NCBI RefSeq assembly: GCF_024494385.1
Contig: NZ_JAEVLT010000010.1
Span: forward strand, 96,708-160,707
Source: Bacillus sp. EB600
GTDB taxonomy: Bacteria; Bacillota; Bacilli; Bacillales; Cytobacillaceae
Direction of reading: 5' to 3'
DNA: 64,000 nucleotides
The position numbers were made by a program, and so were the translations under genes. Each line of letters begins with the position of its first letter. Positions within the stretch are counted from its first letter, which is position 1. Positions 36,151 through 46,090 of this stretch are shown here, piece after piece. The notes beneath the pieces are model-generated. The model ran no database searches, had not been told where the DNA came from, and was given only the letters and a program-made list of their open reading frames with translations.

Positions 36151-36918
36151 TTAAAAAATGACTTTTTCTAATGAGTGTCGGAGCTTAAAAAGGGCTTTTG
36201 AATGGATTTGTGAAATTCGTGATGTAGACAGATTTAAAATTTTACCAATTTCCGTTAACGTTAATTCCTCCTGATAAAAAAGACTAATGATTAGCTGTTC
36301 TTTTTCTGATAAACCTTCAATCGTGGCCGCAAGCTCCCCCAGCAATTCCTGCTTCACGATTACTTCCTCGGGTATTTCCGCTTTTTTATCCTTTAAAGTA
36401 AAATAATGATTGTCATGATCATCAGTGTCAAACGGCATTTCTTCCATTGATAAAATATTGGAAAAAAACTGTTCATTTATGGTCGTATATACTTCATCTT
36501 CGGTCATGCTAAGTTCATGAGCTATGTCAGAAATACTTGCTTTTCCCAACTTTTCCTGTTCCAGCTTTTCAATCGCTGCATCAACTTTTTTCGTTTTATC
36601 CCTTGTATTGCGGGGAAGCCAATCTTCTTTTCTTAACCCATCTAAGATTGCCCCTCTAATCCGAAATGACGCATAGGTATCAAATTTCAAATCTCTTGAT
36701 TGGTCAAATTTCTCCAAGGCATCATAAAGCCCCAGCATTCCAAAGCTGCGTAATTCTTCTCTTGATACACTTTTTGGTAAACTGACTGAAATTCGTTGTA
36801 CATGGTAGGATACAAGCGGCAAATACTTTCTAACAAGATAATCCCCTGAATCTGAATCACGGGTTTTTATCCATTTTTGCCAGTTTAAATGCTCTTCCAA
36901 TGTAGCTGTCTGCGCCAT
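36151..36918 (-). CDS. sigD: RNA polymerase sigma factor SigD (FliA/WhiG family)
   Basis: Directs late flagellar, chemotaxis and autolysin genes. It is 255 aa. Region 2: RKYLPLVSYHVQRISVSLP and YASFRIRGAILDGLRKEDW. Region 3: ARG-type FliA pattern with SISDIAHELSMTEDEVY. Region 4 helix-turn-helix: LTLTEIGKILNLSTSRISQIHSKAL. AGGGGGT precedes the ATG. As in B. subtilis it lies far down the fla/che operon, next to swrB. Confidence 0.96.
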   Translation of the reverse strand: MAQTATLEEHLNWQKWIKTRDSDSGDYLVRKYLPLVSYHVQRISVSLPKSVSREELRSFGMLGLYDALEKFDQSRDLKFDTYASFRIRGAILDGLRKEDWLPRNTRDKTKKVDAAIEKLEQEKLGKASISDIAHELSMTEDEVYTTINEQFFSNILSMEEMPFDTDDHDNHYFTLKDKKAEIPEEVIVKQELLGELAATIEGLSEKEQLIISLFYQEELTLTEIGKILNLSTSRISQIHSKALFKLRHSLEKVIF

Positions 36919-37011
36919 AGTTTACCCCCTAACCATCCTGAAAAAATCGTATAAACGTAGCTTTCCTACTTTATAGTTTGTTTAAGACACACTCACTTGA
37001 AATGTGCTGGA

Positions 37012-37509
37012 CTAGATTCGTTTCGTTTCTTGATGAATTGTTTTAATTGATAAAAATCCTTTATTAGGGTCAAATTCAATTGTCCTTCCGCTACTTCCAC
37101 CGACATCTTCACTTACTAAATGAATCCTAAGCCGGTCTAATTCTTTTCTTACAGCTTCAACATTCCGCGGTCCAATCCTCATCATTTCACTGGCTGAAGC
37201 AAATTGAAACATTTGTGCTCCGCCGGCCATTTTCGCTTTTAATGCGGATTTTCTTGCTCCATTCGTGATCAACCGTGAAACCAGCACTTCAACTGCAGTA
37301 TCTGCATATTTTGCAGGATTATAATCAGTTACTTTTGATAACGAAGATTCCGGCAGCATCACATGTGCAAGGCCTGCTATCTTTTTTTCAAGATCATAAA
37401 TAACTAGTCCTACACAGGATCCTAAACCTGAAGTCCGGATATGATCGGGAGTTTTTACTAACTTCATATCGGCAATGCCAACTTTTTCTACATATGTGTC
37501 ATTCGGCAT
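37012..37509 (-). CDS. cheD: Chemoreceptor glutamine deamidase CheD
   Basis: Deamidates receptor glutamines and is controlled by CheC. It is 165 aa from ATG 37509, 9 bases after GGGAG. An in-frame ATG far upstream (37614) lies inside cheC and is rejected. The catalytic Cys is in GLGSCVG (C32) and His in AHVMLP (H49). The 5' end overlaps cheC by 11 bp, consistent with stoichiometric synthesis of the CheC-CheD complex. Confidence 0.94.
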   Translation of the reverse strand: MPNDTYVEKVGIADMKLVKTPDHIRTSGLGSCVGLVIYDLEKKIAGLAHVMLPESSLSKVTDYNPAKYADTAVEVLVSRLITNGARKSALKAKMAGGAQMFQFASASEMMRIGPRNVEAVRKELDRLRIHLVSEDVGGSSGRTIEFDPNKGFLSIKTIHQETKRI

Positions 37510-38143
37510 TTCCGTTATCTCCCAAAATCTTAAATAGAATTTGAAAAGAATCAGGATCAGGCAGTAAAAAGAAATGGCCGCGCAAACTATTAGAAATACC
37601 GATGTCTTCTTCATTTACTGACGTATCAATGACAATCACATGGTCACTTACTTGGGAAGGCTCGATCAGTCCGAAGCTAATGATGGCTCCAACCATATCA
37701 ATCCCAAGGGCCGGCACGGACGGGTGCAGCGAAAGGTTGGTGAAATCTGCTAGTGCCGTTAAATAGGAACCGCATAAAATATTGCCTAATTCTTGAAGGG
37801 CAGAAAGAGCCAGTTCATTATAGGGTGGTTCCGAAAATGTAAAATCAGGATCCCCAATCATTTTACTAATAAAATGGGCTGCATGCGGAAGGGAAAGAAC
37901 AAAAAACATGCTGCCCGGTGCATCCCCTTCAATCCGTAAAAAAACACTGGCCACGACCTGTTCCGAACCGCCGGCCATTTCAACCATTTCATCAAAACTA
38001 ACAATTTCTACTTTTGGAACGTTCATCTCGATTTTTTTATTAAAAAGCTGGGAAAGAGCCGTTGCTGCATGTCCTGCTCCAATATTTCCAATTTCTTTTA
38101 AAAAATCAAGATGTAAGGATGTAAATTGATCCATAAACGCCAT
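37499..38143 (-). CDS. cheC: CheY-P phosphatase CheC
   Basis: A CheC/FliY/CheX-family phosphatase and CheD inhibitor. It is 214 aa with both pseudo-twofold active sites: [19 protein letters not shown] and [19 protein letters not shown], each with the E-x-x-N pair. It overlaps cheD. The start is ATG at 38143; an ATG three codons on is also possible. Confidence 0.94.
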   Translation of the reverse strand: MAFMDQFTSLHLDFLKEIGNIGAGHAATALSQLFNKKIEMNVPKVEIVSFDEMVEMAGGSEQVVASVFLRIEGDAPGSMFFVLSLPHAAHFISKMIGDPDFTFSEPPYNELALSALQELGNILCGSYLTALADFTNLSLHPSVPALGIDMVGAIISFGLIEPSQVSDHVIVIDTSVNEEDIGISNSLRGHFFLLPDPDSFQILFKILGDNGNAE

Positions 38144-38154
38144 CGTCTTTTACC

Positions 38155-38610
38155 CTAGTACCCTTCTACAATTTTTTCATTCAGAACTTTTTCAAGATCT
38201 AATAAAATTAACAATCGTTTTCCTAATTTAACAACACCGTTAATATACTCAACTTCCGTTCCGCTGACAATTTCTGGCGGGGGCTCAATTGAATCCTTTG
38301 AAATATCAATGACATCATTTGCTGCATCGACAATTAGGCCTACATCCAGCCCGTCGAGAACTGCAATAATGATCCTGGTATGGTCTAGATAATCGCCTTC
38401 ATTTAGTCCAAAGCGATCTCTAAGATCAACAATCGGAGTCACGACACCGCGGAGATTAATCACACCTTTTATATAGGAAGCTGTACCCGGAACTCTTGTA
38501 ATATGCTGAATTTTTTCAATTGAGCGTACCTGTTCAACCGGTATCGCATACTCTTTTTCTTTTAGTTGGAAGACAATGATTTTAAGCTCTGAATTCAAGG
38601 TTTCCCCCAC
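38155..38610 (-). CDS. cheW: Chemotaxis coupling protein CheW
   Basis: Links receptors to CheA. It is 151 aa. The SH3-like pattern VFQLKEKEYAIPVEQVRSIE is followed by ASYIKGVINLRGVVTPIVDLRDRFGL and GLIVDAANDVIDI. GTG at 38610, 7 bases after GGAGGA, is preferred to GTG at 38619, which lies in the ribosome-binding site. A dispersed repeat separates it from cheA by 170 bp, the largest gap in the operon. Confidence 0.94.
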   Translation of the reverse strand: MGETLNSELKIIVFQLKEKEYAIPVEQVRSIEKIQHITRVPGTASYIKGVINLRGVVTPIVDLRDRFGLNEGDYLDHTRIIIAVLDGLDVGLIVDAANDVIDISKDSIEPPPEIVSGTEVEYINGVVKLGKRLLILLDLEKVLNEKIVEGY

Positions 38611-38660
38611 ACCGTTCACTCCTCCATACTTCTTTTCTAATCTGGATTTGAATTTTTTCT

Positions 38661-38779
38661 ATTGTCCAGCTCCGACGCACAGGACGTGCTAGTGCCGACG
38701 TTGCCGCCAGGAAGGCGTCGCTTTTAGTCGGCCAGCACCCATCGACTAGTGTACTTCGCTAAACGGGCGATTCGCTTTT
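38661..38779 (-). repeat. Dispersed intergenic repeat, copy 8, inside the che operon
   Basis: Near full-length in minus orientation: AAAAGCGAATCGCCCGTTTA, AGCGAAGTACACTAGTCGAT, GGCCGACTAAAAGCGACGCC, CCTGGCGGCAACGTCGGCAC, end GTGCGTCGGAGCTGGACAAT. It fills the cheA-cheW gap and is the only copy within the fla/che operon. Confidence 0.9.
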
Positions 38780-38780
38780 C

Positions 38781-40844
38781 TTATTTAATTAACGCATTAC
38801 AATCAATGATTAAGGCAACTTGTCCATCTCCGAGAATGGTCGCTCCGGAAATTGCAAATACATTCGTTAAATAGTTTCCGAGTGATTTCAGCACAATTTC
38901 CTGCTGACCAATAAAGGAATCAACCACAAGTCCTGCTAGCCTGTCCCCTTTTCGAACCATGACTACCGAATAGAAACTAGCAGAATCATCGATTACAGGA
39001 ACTTCGAATATATCCTTTAAGAAAAGAAGCGGGACCACTTTGCCACGGTAATCAATCACCTTTTGACTATGAGCATTTAAAATATCAACTTTTTTTACTA
39101 TTGCCGTTTCTATTATAGAAGACAGTGGAATCGCGAATTTTTCTGCCTGAATTCCCACAAGCATTGCGGAAATAATCGACAATGTTAATGGCAGTTGGAT
39201 GGAGAATATCGAACCCTTTCCCAAAATAGAATCAATGGTTACTGTTCCTCCAAGTGATTCAATCGTATTTTTAACGACATCCAGTCCGACTCCACGTCCA
39301 GAAATATCTGAGATTTTTTCTGCGGTGGAAAAACCTGAGGCAAAAAGCAATTCATAAACCTGCTTATCCGTTAGTCCTGCAGCAGCCTGGGCTGAAATAA
39401 TTTTATTACTTATGGCTTTGGCTGCAATCTTTTCTCTATTAATACCGGCTCCATCATCTTCGATTTCAATAAAGACATGATTACCGCTATGATAGGCTTT
39501 CAGACGAACGTTCCCTTCTTCAGGTTTTCCGCATGCCTTGCGAACCTCTGGTGTTTCAATCCCATGGTCAAGAGCATTGCGAATTAAATGAACGAGTGGA
39601 TCGCCAATTTCATCGATAACCGTCCGGTCCAATTCCGTTTCAGCACCAATAATCTCAATGTTAATTTTTTTATTAAGGTCTCTTGCCAATTGACGAACCA
39701 TGCGTGGAAACCGATTAAATACTGTCTCCACCGGAACCATGCGCATATTTAAAATGATCGTTTGCAGGTCACCTGATATTCTTGACATTCGCTCGACTGT
39801 CTCTTGAAGCTCTTGATTGTTTAAATCTCGGGAAATTTGCTCGAGTCTTCCTCGGTCAATGACAAGCTCCTCAAATAAATTCATTAAAATATCAAGCCTC
39901 TCAATATTGACACGGATCGTTTTACTGCCGACATTTGCTTTTCCAGCAACTGGCTTCTTATCAACTTCATGTTCATCAGGCTTTTCTGCTTTTCCGCCTG
40001 TCTCTTCCACAAACTGCCCACTTTGGGATGGTTCATCCAAGACTACTTCTTCTTGATTGGGGAAAAACCGGTGAATTCTCTCAGTTAAAAGCGGTAGAGC
40101 TTCTACCCGTTCTACCTCAGATACATTCAGGATCGATTGGACAATCTTCGTTTCTTCTTCCATTGAAACCAACGTTACCATAAATTGCTGGTCAAACTTT
40201 TCTTCTTCGAGCTGTTCAACAGGCGGGGTGCTTTTAATCACTTCACCAAGTGACTCCAGCACTTCAAATACCATGTACACCCTGGCTCCCTTTAATAAAC
40301 AGTCTTCTCTTAACGTAATCGTAATTTCATATGTATGAAAACCTTGCTCCATTGCTTGCAGCAGAATGGTATATTCATATTCATCATAAGTATTTATCAC
40401 TGGTTGATTAACAACTTCTACAGCAGCTGCACTTTCAGCCTTATCTGCTAAAACATCGGGGCTCTCCCCTTTTTCAATCAGCTTAAACTTTTGAATCACA
40501 TCAGAAACATCGCATTTCCCGTCACCGCCTTCGGAAATGGAGACGATCATTTCTTCCAAGTGTTCGGTTGCCAAAAAAACAATGTCCAACAATTCAGTTG
40601 TTACCATTAGCTTCTTTTGGCGGATGGCATCGAGAACATTTTCCATCTGGTGTGTCAAGCTGGCAAGATCCTCGTAGCCCATCGTGGCAGACATGCCTTT
40701 TAACGTATGCGCTGAACGGAAAATTTCGTTTACAATGGTAAGATCATCAGGACTTTTTTCCAGTTCCAACAAATGTTCATTGCATGCTTGCAAATGCTCT
40801 TTACTTTCTTCAATGAAAACTTCTAAATATTGACTCATATCCAT
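38781..40844 (-). CDS. cheA: Chemotaxis sensor histidine kinase CheA
   Basis: It is 687 aa. HPt domain with phosphorylated His in RSAHTLKGMSATMGY (H46). A P2-like response-regulator-binding region follows (about 155-265). Dimerisation domain IRVNIERLDILMNLFEELVIDRGRL. HATPase with LIRNALDHGIE, DDGAGI and FSTAEKISDISGRGVGLDVV. C-terminal CheW-like domain. ATG at 40844 follows GAGGGGTGA. A TTG two codons upstream is less likely. Confidence 0.96.
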   Translation of the reverse strand: MDMSQYLEVFIEESKEHLQACNEHLLELEKSPDDLTIVNEIFRSAHTLKGMSATMGYEDLASLTHQMENVLDAIRQKKLMVTTELLDIVFLATEHLEEMIVSISEGGDGKCDVSDVIQKFKLIEKGESPDVLADKAESAAAVEVVNQPVINTYDEYEYTILLQAMEQGFHTYEITITLREDCLLKGARVYMVFEVLESLGEVIKSTPPVEQLEEEKFDQQFMVTLVSMEEETKIVQSILNVSEVERVEALPLLTERIHRFFPNQEEVVLDEPSQSGQFVEETGGKAEKPDEHEVDKKPVAGKANVGSKTIRVNIERLDILMNLFEELVIDRGRLEQISRDLNNQELQETVERMSRISGDLQTIILNMRMVPVETVFNRFPRMVRQLARDLNKKINIEIIGAETELDRTVIDEIGDPLVHLIRNALDHGIETPEVRKACGKPEEGNVRLKAYHSGNHVFIEIEDDGAGINREKIAAKAISNKIISAQAAAGLTDKQVYELLFASGFSTAEKISDISGRGVGLDVVKNTIESLGGTVTIDSILGKGSIFSIQLPLTLSIISAMLVGIQAEKFAIPLSSIIETAIVKKVDILNAHSQKVIDYRGKVVPLLFLKDIFEVPVIDDSASFYSVVMVRKGDRLAGLVVDSFIGQQEIVLKSLGNYLTNVFAISGATILGDGQVALIIDCNALIK

Positions 40845-40863
40845 GCCCAATCACCCCTCGACA

Positions 40864-41961
40864 TTAAACATATTTCAGAATCGTTCCTGCGATGTCATCA
40901 ACATTCTGTACCTCGTCAATAAAATTTGTTGAAATTGCTGCTTTTGGCATTCCGAATACGATCGATGTTTCTTCTGATTCAGCAATGGCTTTGAGTTTAC
41001 CCATTTGATGCAATTGGATTAGTCCCTTCTTCCCATCTGCGCCCATTCCCGTCATAATCACGGCTATTTTTGCATAGCCAGTTATTTCGCTGACCGATTC
41101 AAACATAAGGTCAACTGAAGGACGCAGGCCATTTCTCAATTCAGATTGATCAAGCTCGACCGCTAATCGGTCTCCCATTTTTTTTATCTTTAAATGATAT
41201 CCTCCAGGAGCAATATAAGCAGTTCCGTTTTCCAGCAATTCTCCGTTCTCTGCTTCTTTAACTGTAAGCTTAGATAAAGAGTTTAGCCTAATTGCAAGTG
41301 ATCTTGTAAATCCCTCCGGCATGTGCTGAACAATCAAAATCGGTGCCTTAATTGTCGCTGGCAGCTTGCTTAATACAGTTTGTAATGCCCTAGGCCCACC
41401 TGTTGAAGTACCAATACAAATTAGCTTTTTTGCTGACTGTTCCCACTCAGTTGCTGATTGGGTTAAAATGTTTGAAGAATCTAGTTCTATTTTACTACTA
41501 TTTTTGAAATGGGTTGGAAAAAGATTTTTCCTAGGTTGAATCATCGAGAGTCCTTTCAGATTTGCTTTACTAGCAGCAAGTACTTTTTCAATAATTTCAT
41601 CACTTATTTTTTCCAAATCCAATGAAATCGTACCTGAAGGCTTAGCAATAAAATCGAAGGCACCATTTTGCATCGCTAAAAAGGTATTTTCCGCTCCCTC
41701 CCTCGTTGTGCTCGAAAGCATTACAACTGGAACTGGCGATTCCTTCATAATAATTTTCAAGGCATCGATTCCGTTTATGACCGGCATTTCAATATCCATT
41801 GTCACAACATCAGGCTTAAGCTTTTTTATTTTTTGAATTGCGTCTAACCCGTTTCTAGCAGTCCCAGAGATTTCAATTCTGTTGGAAGTTAATAGAATCT
41901 CCTGGATCAGCTTGCGCATAAATGCCGAGTCATCAGCGATAAGTACTTTTATTTTCTCCAT
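40864..41961 (-). CDS. cheB: Chemotaxis response regulator / methylesterase CheB
   Basis: Demethylates and deamidates receptors when phosphorylated. It is 365 aa. Receiver domain with ADDSAFMRK and phospho-acceptor in VTMDIEMP (D56). The catalytic domain holds the Ser in GTSTGGPRALQ, His in IVQHMPEGFT and Asp in MTGMGADGKKG. ATG at 41961 is 8-11 bases after AAAGGT. A GTG three codons earlier (41970) is too close to it. Confidence 0.95.
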   Translation of the reverse strand: MEKIKVLIADDSAFMRKLIQEILLTSNRIEISGTARNGLDAIQKIKKLKPDVVTMDIEMPVINGIDALKIIMKESPVPVVMLSSTTREGAENTFLAMQNGAFDFIAKPSGTISLDLEKISDEIIEKVLAASKANLKGLSMIQPRKNLFPTHFKNSSKIELDSSNILTQSATEWEQSAKKLICIGTSTGGPRALQTVLSKLPATIKAPILIVQHMPEGFTRSLAIRLNSLSKLTVKEAENGELLENGTAYIAPGGYHLKIKKMGDRLAVELDQSELRNGLRPSVDLMFESVSEITGYAKIAVIMTGMGADGKKGLIQLHQMGKLKAIAESEETSIVFGMPKAAISTNFIDEVQNVDDIAGTILKYV

Positions 41962-41970
41962 TCTAGTCAC

Positions 41971-42831
41971 TTACCTTTCAAACAGGAATTTCTTTAACCT
42001 TGAAACAAATGAAACAGATTGATTTGCTGGAATTTGCCCTACTCCTTCGATATAACGGCTCACAAGTTCCTCCAAAGCAAGTGAGGCTTTCGATTTAGGA
42101 TTAAAGGTCATAAACGGGATTTGCCTGTTAACGGCTTGTTGGACAGAACGATCATCCGGCAAGACTCCGAGCCAAACAGGCTCCATATCCAAAAACCTTT
42201 TGACTACCTTGGTTAGCCTGTTTAGCGTTGCAGATCCTTCTTGAACTGAATTTGTTCGATTAGCGACAAGCTGAAAAGGGAGTTTTGCATCCGCTAAATG
42301 CAAATATTTAATAATTGCATAGGCATCCATCAATGCTGTTGGTTCTGGTGTTGTAATCACGATAATTTCATGAACAGATAATAGAAACTTTAAGGATTCT
42401 TGACTGATCCCGGCACCCATATCAAAAATGAGGTAATCATATTCTTCGAGAAAAGTATCCAGATCATCAGAAAGTGTCCCTAAACGGTCCTGATTCACTA
42501 ACTGCCCTAACCCAGTTCCGCCGCCAATAAATTTAACTCCTTCTGGGCCCTCCATAATAATGTCTGTAATCCTAGAAGTACCTGTTAAATAATCGACAAT
42601 CGTCCTTTCGGAGGATCTGCCCATTAATATATCTAAATTGCCCATCCCTATATCCATATCAAACAATAAAACGTTTAATCCCCGTTTTGAGAGAGAAATC
42701 GAAAAGTTCAAGGAAAAGTTAGACTTACCTACCCCGCCTTTTCCGCTAACAACAGCAATCGCCTTTGTTTTTGGTTTCAATCCATGCCTTCTCTGTAATC
42801 TCAACCTTAAGCTCTCCGCCTGGTCTTTCAT
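41971..42831 (-). CDS. flhG: Flagellar number regulator FlhG (YlxH), MinD-like ATPase
   Basis: A ParA/MinD-family ATPase that works with FlhF to set flagellar position and number. It is 286 aa. Deviant Walker A GKGGVGKS (30-37), LLFDMDIGMGNLDILMG, and IFDMGAGIS. An N-terminal basic DQAESLRLRLQ stretch resembles the segment that stimulates FlhF. The C-terminal amphipathic helix ends SRLKKFLFER. It starts 1 bp after flhF. Confidence 0.94.
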   Translation of the reverse strand: MKDQAESLRLRLQRRHGLKPKTKAIAVVSGKGGVGKSNFSLNFSISLSKRGLNVLLFDMDIGMGNLDILMGRSSERTIVDYLTGTSRITDIIMEGPEGVKFIGGGTGLGQLVNQDRLGTLSDDLDTFLEEYDYLIFDMGAGISQESLKFLLSVHEIIVITTPEPTALMDAYAIIKYLHLADAKLPFQLVANRTNSVQEGSATLNRLTKVVKRFLDMEPVWLGVLPDDRSVQQAVNRQIPFMTFNPKSKASLALEELVSRYIEGVGQIPANQSVSFVSRLKKFLFER

Positions 42832-42832
42832 G

Positions 42833-44008
42833 TTATTTTGCCCCTATTAATAAATTTGTTATTGTGTTGGGACTTGCAATCATAACGTCATCCGGAACAT
42901 TTTGTCCGGTGGTAATATAGGCAACACCTATTTCATACTTTTCAATCATGTTCATCATTGACCCAAAGACCGCCGTTTCATCTGCCTTTGTAAAAATGAA
43001 TTTATCAATCTTTATCGAGGAAAACTGCTGAAAAATAGCTTCCATATCTTTCTGCTTTCCGGTAAGTGCCAGCACAAGGTAAGTTTGTATATCAATCGTA
43101 AAATCGATGACCCTACTTAGTTCATTCACGTATTGTTTGTTTCGAAAATTTCGCCCTGCCGTATCAATAAGAACAACATCATAGGGTGCGAATTTTTTAA
43201 CTGCTCCCTGAAAATCCTCGAGTGTATAGCATACTTCAAGTGGTATATTTAATATTTGAGCATACGTTTTTAATTGTTCAATCGCTGCAATCCGATAGGT
43301 ATCCGTTGTGATGAAAGCAACCTTTTTATGATGATTCAAGATACATTCCGCGGCAATTTTAGCCAGCGTGGTCGTTTTTCCAACGCCGGTCGGACCAATC
43401 ACATTTACAAATTTTTTCGTAAATGTGATTCCGCCAAAGGGTTTATCATTCAGATACTTTAAGATTTCTTCTTTTAAAAATCCCCGTAATTCCTCAGCTG
43501 AACAATTCATTCCAGCTGCAAACCATTTTTCCATTAAACCGGCTGTATATTTTTCCATTAAGGAAGCGGAGAATTCCTGTTCATTCATCCAATCCAAGAG
43601 CTTTTGAACAGGCTCAGGGTATATGCCTTGAATTTGTGCAGATTGAAAGGATTGGGATTGAATTAACTCCTTTATATTGGATATTTCCTTTAAAATGTCA
43701 GCTGACTGATTAGATTGTAAAGGAGATTCTTTGATTATGTCCCGTTGATTGTCTAGTTGTGTCTGCGTTTGCTTATTTGGTATCGGTACGAAACTTGGTT
43801 GCTTTTCTTTAAGTATTGGTTTTGATTCATGTTTCGCTACCTGATCAACAGCAGCAATGATTTCAATATTTTTTTTGCGAAAAAATCCTAAAAATCCACT
43901 AGTATAAACAATTCGGGAATTTAAAATAACAGCCTCGTTTCCCAATTCATTTCGGACGCTCTTCATTGCATCCGGCATTGACTTAGCTGTGAATTTTTTT
44001 ACTTTCAA
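42833..44008 (-). CDS. flhF: Flagellar SRP-like GTPase FlhF
   Basis: It is 391 aa. Basic B domain (1-130), N domain, and GTPase domain with GPTGVGKTT (205-213), DTYRIAAIEQLKTYA, DTAGRNFRN and FTKADET. TTG start at 44008 overlaps the flhA stop (TTGA). Together with FlhG it guides placement of the flagellar export apparatus. Confidence 0.94.
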   Translation of the reverse strand: MKVKKFTAKSMPDAMKSVRNELGNEAVILNSRIVYTSGFLGFFRKKNIEIIAAVDQVAKHESKPILKEKQPSFVPIPNKQTQTQLDNQRDIIKESPLQSNQSADILKEISNIKELIQSQSFQSAQIQGIYPEPVQKLLDWMNEQEFSASLMEKYTAGLMEKWFAAGMNCSAEELRGFLKEEILKYLNDKPFGGITFTKKFVNVIGPTGVGKTTTLAKIAAECILNHHKKVAFITTDTYRIAAIEQLKTYAQILNIPLEVCYTLEDFQGAVKKFAPYDVVLIDTAGRNFRNKQYVNELSRVIDFTIDIQTYLVLALTGKQKDMEAIFQQFSSIKIDKFIFTKADETAVFGSMMNMIEKYEIGVAYITTGQNVPDDVMIASPNTITNLLIGAK

Positions 44009-46041
44009 TCGACATTCACCACCCCAACACTTTGTACTTCGACATTTGCTTCCAACTCATTATAGGATAGAATCGGCACCTTCGGAAAATAACGCTCGGT
44101 CAGCTGCCTTACGTACATGCGTACTGCGGGGGAGCAAAGCACAATTGGTGTTTGTTCCAACATTGAAAATTGCTCGATGTTTGCAGCAATGGATTCTAAA
44201 ATTCTTTGGGAAATAGACGGATCGAGTGCTAAATAATTGCCATGCTCAGTCTGTTGAATGGCATCAGCCACTGATTTTTCAGCCTTTCCTGAAAGCGTAG
44301 CAACCTTTAATGTCTCACCTTGTCCCACAAATTGATTAGTAATTTGTCTTGCCAGAGCTTGCCTTACGTATTCTGCTAAAATATCCGTATCACTTGTTAC
44401 TTTGCCAAAGTCAGCCAGCGTTTCAAAGATAACCGGCAGATTTCTAATTGAAACATTTTCTTTTAGTAGCTTTGTCAGTACTTTCTGAACTTCACCAACT
44501 GAAAGGGGATTTGGCGATACCTCTTCAATCAGAATTGGATAGCTTTCTTTCACATGATCGATTAGCTGTTTCGTCTCCTGCCGACCTAACAGTTCGTGAG
44601 CATTTGCCTTTATCACTTCTGTCACGTGTGTCGATACAACGGACGGAGGGTCGACAACGGTATAACCAAAAATCTCAGCCCGCTCTTTCATTTCTTCTGT
44701 AATCCATTTCGCTGGAAGACCAAATGATGGTTCAATCGTGTCAATTCCTTCAATTGAATCATCCTCGATCCCAGGGCTCATTGCTAAATAATGGTCAAGA
44801 AGAAGCTCCCCTCTTGCCATTTCATTCCCCTTAATTTTCAGCCGATATTCATTGGGCTGAAGCTGAATATTATCGCGAATTCTCACAACCGGGATGATTA
44901 AACCTAGCTCTATTGCCAGCTGGCGGCGAATCATCACGATTCGATCCAATAAATCTCCACCTTGGTTTGTGTCTGCTAATGGAATGAGACCATATCCAAA
45001 TTCAAATTCAATCGGATCCACATTTATCAGACTAATGACACTCTCAGGGCTTTTCATTTCATCTGTTTGCATTGATTCTTCCATCTGCTCCAATTGCAAT
45101 TTGTCTGGTTCCGGGACCTTCGAGAACATATAGCCACCAAAAACAAGCATCCCCGCAACTGGGATGGTTAATGTATCATTGATCGGTGTAAATAATCCTA
45201 ATAGAAAAATGGTTCCTCCCGCTACATAAAGCAGTTTAGGATAGGCTAAAAGCTGTGAAGTAATCTCCTGACCGAGATTTCCTTCTGAGGCTGCTCTTGT
45301 TACGACAATCCCCGTCGCTGTCGAAATAAGCAATGCCGGAACTTGGCTGACAATCCCATCACCAACTGATAACAAGGAAAAGTGCTTAGCTGCATCTGCT
45401 AATCCCATTCCCTGCTGGAGCATGCCAATAATAATCCCAGCAGTTAAGTTAATAAAGACAATGATGATACTTGCGATAGCATCACCCTTTACAAACTTGC
45501 TGGCACCATCCATTGCTCCATAAAAATCTGCTTCTCTGCTAACTTTCTGACGTCGTTCCCTTGCCTGTTGTTCCGAAATCATTCCAGCATTTAAATCAGC
45601 ATCGATACTCATTTGCTTACCTGGCATGGCATCTAGTGTAAAGCGTGCTGCTACTTCCGAAACACGTTCAGACCCCTTTGTAATGACAATAAATTGGATG
45701 ATAATCAAAATTAAAAACAAGATAAGCCCGACAACAATATTGCCTCCAACAACAAATGTCCCAAATGTTTCAACGACACCGCCAGCGTCTCCATGAGTTA
45801 GGATTGCCCTTGTTGTCGATACATTTAAACCAAGCCGAAATAATGTCAGCAATAATAAGAGAGAAGGAAATACTGAAAATTGGAGAGGCTCTGTCATATT
45901 CATCGAAACAAGAATAACCAACAATGCTAACGTGATATTTAAAATAATTAAGATACTAAGAAGCCAAGTAGGAAATGGGATGATTAACATGGCAATGATT
46001 AAGATGACACTTATTAATACGGACAGGTCTCTTGCTGACAT
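44005..46041 (-). CDS. flhA: Flagellar export gate protein FlhA
   Basis: It is 678 aa. N-terminal half with about eight membrane helices and the FHIPEP signature LFRLGLNVSTTRAIL. The cytoplasmic loop SIDADLNAGMISEQQARERR follows, and then the C-terminal docking domain (PIEFEFGYGLIPLAD) ending VEVQSVGVVNVD. ATG at 46041 follows AAAGGAGAG. The frame is open 44 codons upstream into flhB, but that part is not FlhA. Confidence 0.96.
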   Translation of the reverse strand: MSARDLSVLISVILIIAMLIIPFPTWLLSILIILNITLALLVILVSMNMTEPLQFSVFPSLLLLLTLFRLGLNVSTTRAILTHGDAGGVVETFGTFVVGGNIVVGLILFLILIIIQFIVITKGSERVSEVAARFTLDAMPGKQMSIDADLNAGMISEQQARERRQKVSREADFYGAMDGASKFVKGDAIASIIIVFINLTAGIIIGMLQQGMGLADAAKHFSLLSVGDGIVSQVPALLISTATGIVVTRAASEGNLGQEITSQLLAYPKLLYVAGGTIFLLGLFTPINDTLTIPVAGMLVFGGYMFSKVPEPDKLQLEQMEESMQTDEMKSPESVISLINVDPIEFEFGYGLIPLADTNQGGDLLDRIVMIRRQLAIELGLIIPVVRIRDNIQLQPNEYRLKIKGNEMARGELLLDHYLAMSPGIEDDSIEGIDTIEPSFGLPAKWITEEMKERAEIFGYTVVDPPSVVSTHVTEVIKANAHELLGRQETKQLIDHVKESYPILIEEVSPNPLSVGEVQKVLTKLLKENVSIRNLPVIFETLADFGKVTSDTDILAEYVRQALARQITNQFVGQGETLKVATLSGKAEKSVADAIQQTEHGNYLALDPSISQRILESIAANIEQFSMLEQTPIVLCSPAVRMYVRQLTERYFPKVPILSYNELEANVEVQSVGVVNVD

Positions 46042-46090
46042 TCTTCTCTCTCCTTTCATACGGCTTCCTAATTTCATTCTATTCTCTATG

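Noticed and set aside
37510..37614. Upstream start giving CheD a hydrophobic N-terminal extension
   Set aside because: The extension is encoded within cheC, and the ATG at 37509 has a proper GGGAG site and gives the family length.
670..38779. CRISPR array from the repeated sequences
   Set aside because: The repeats are scattered kilobases apart in both orientations and without regular spacers. No cas genes are present.
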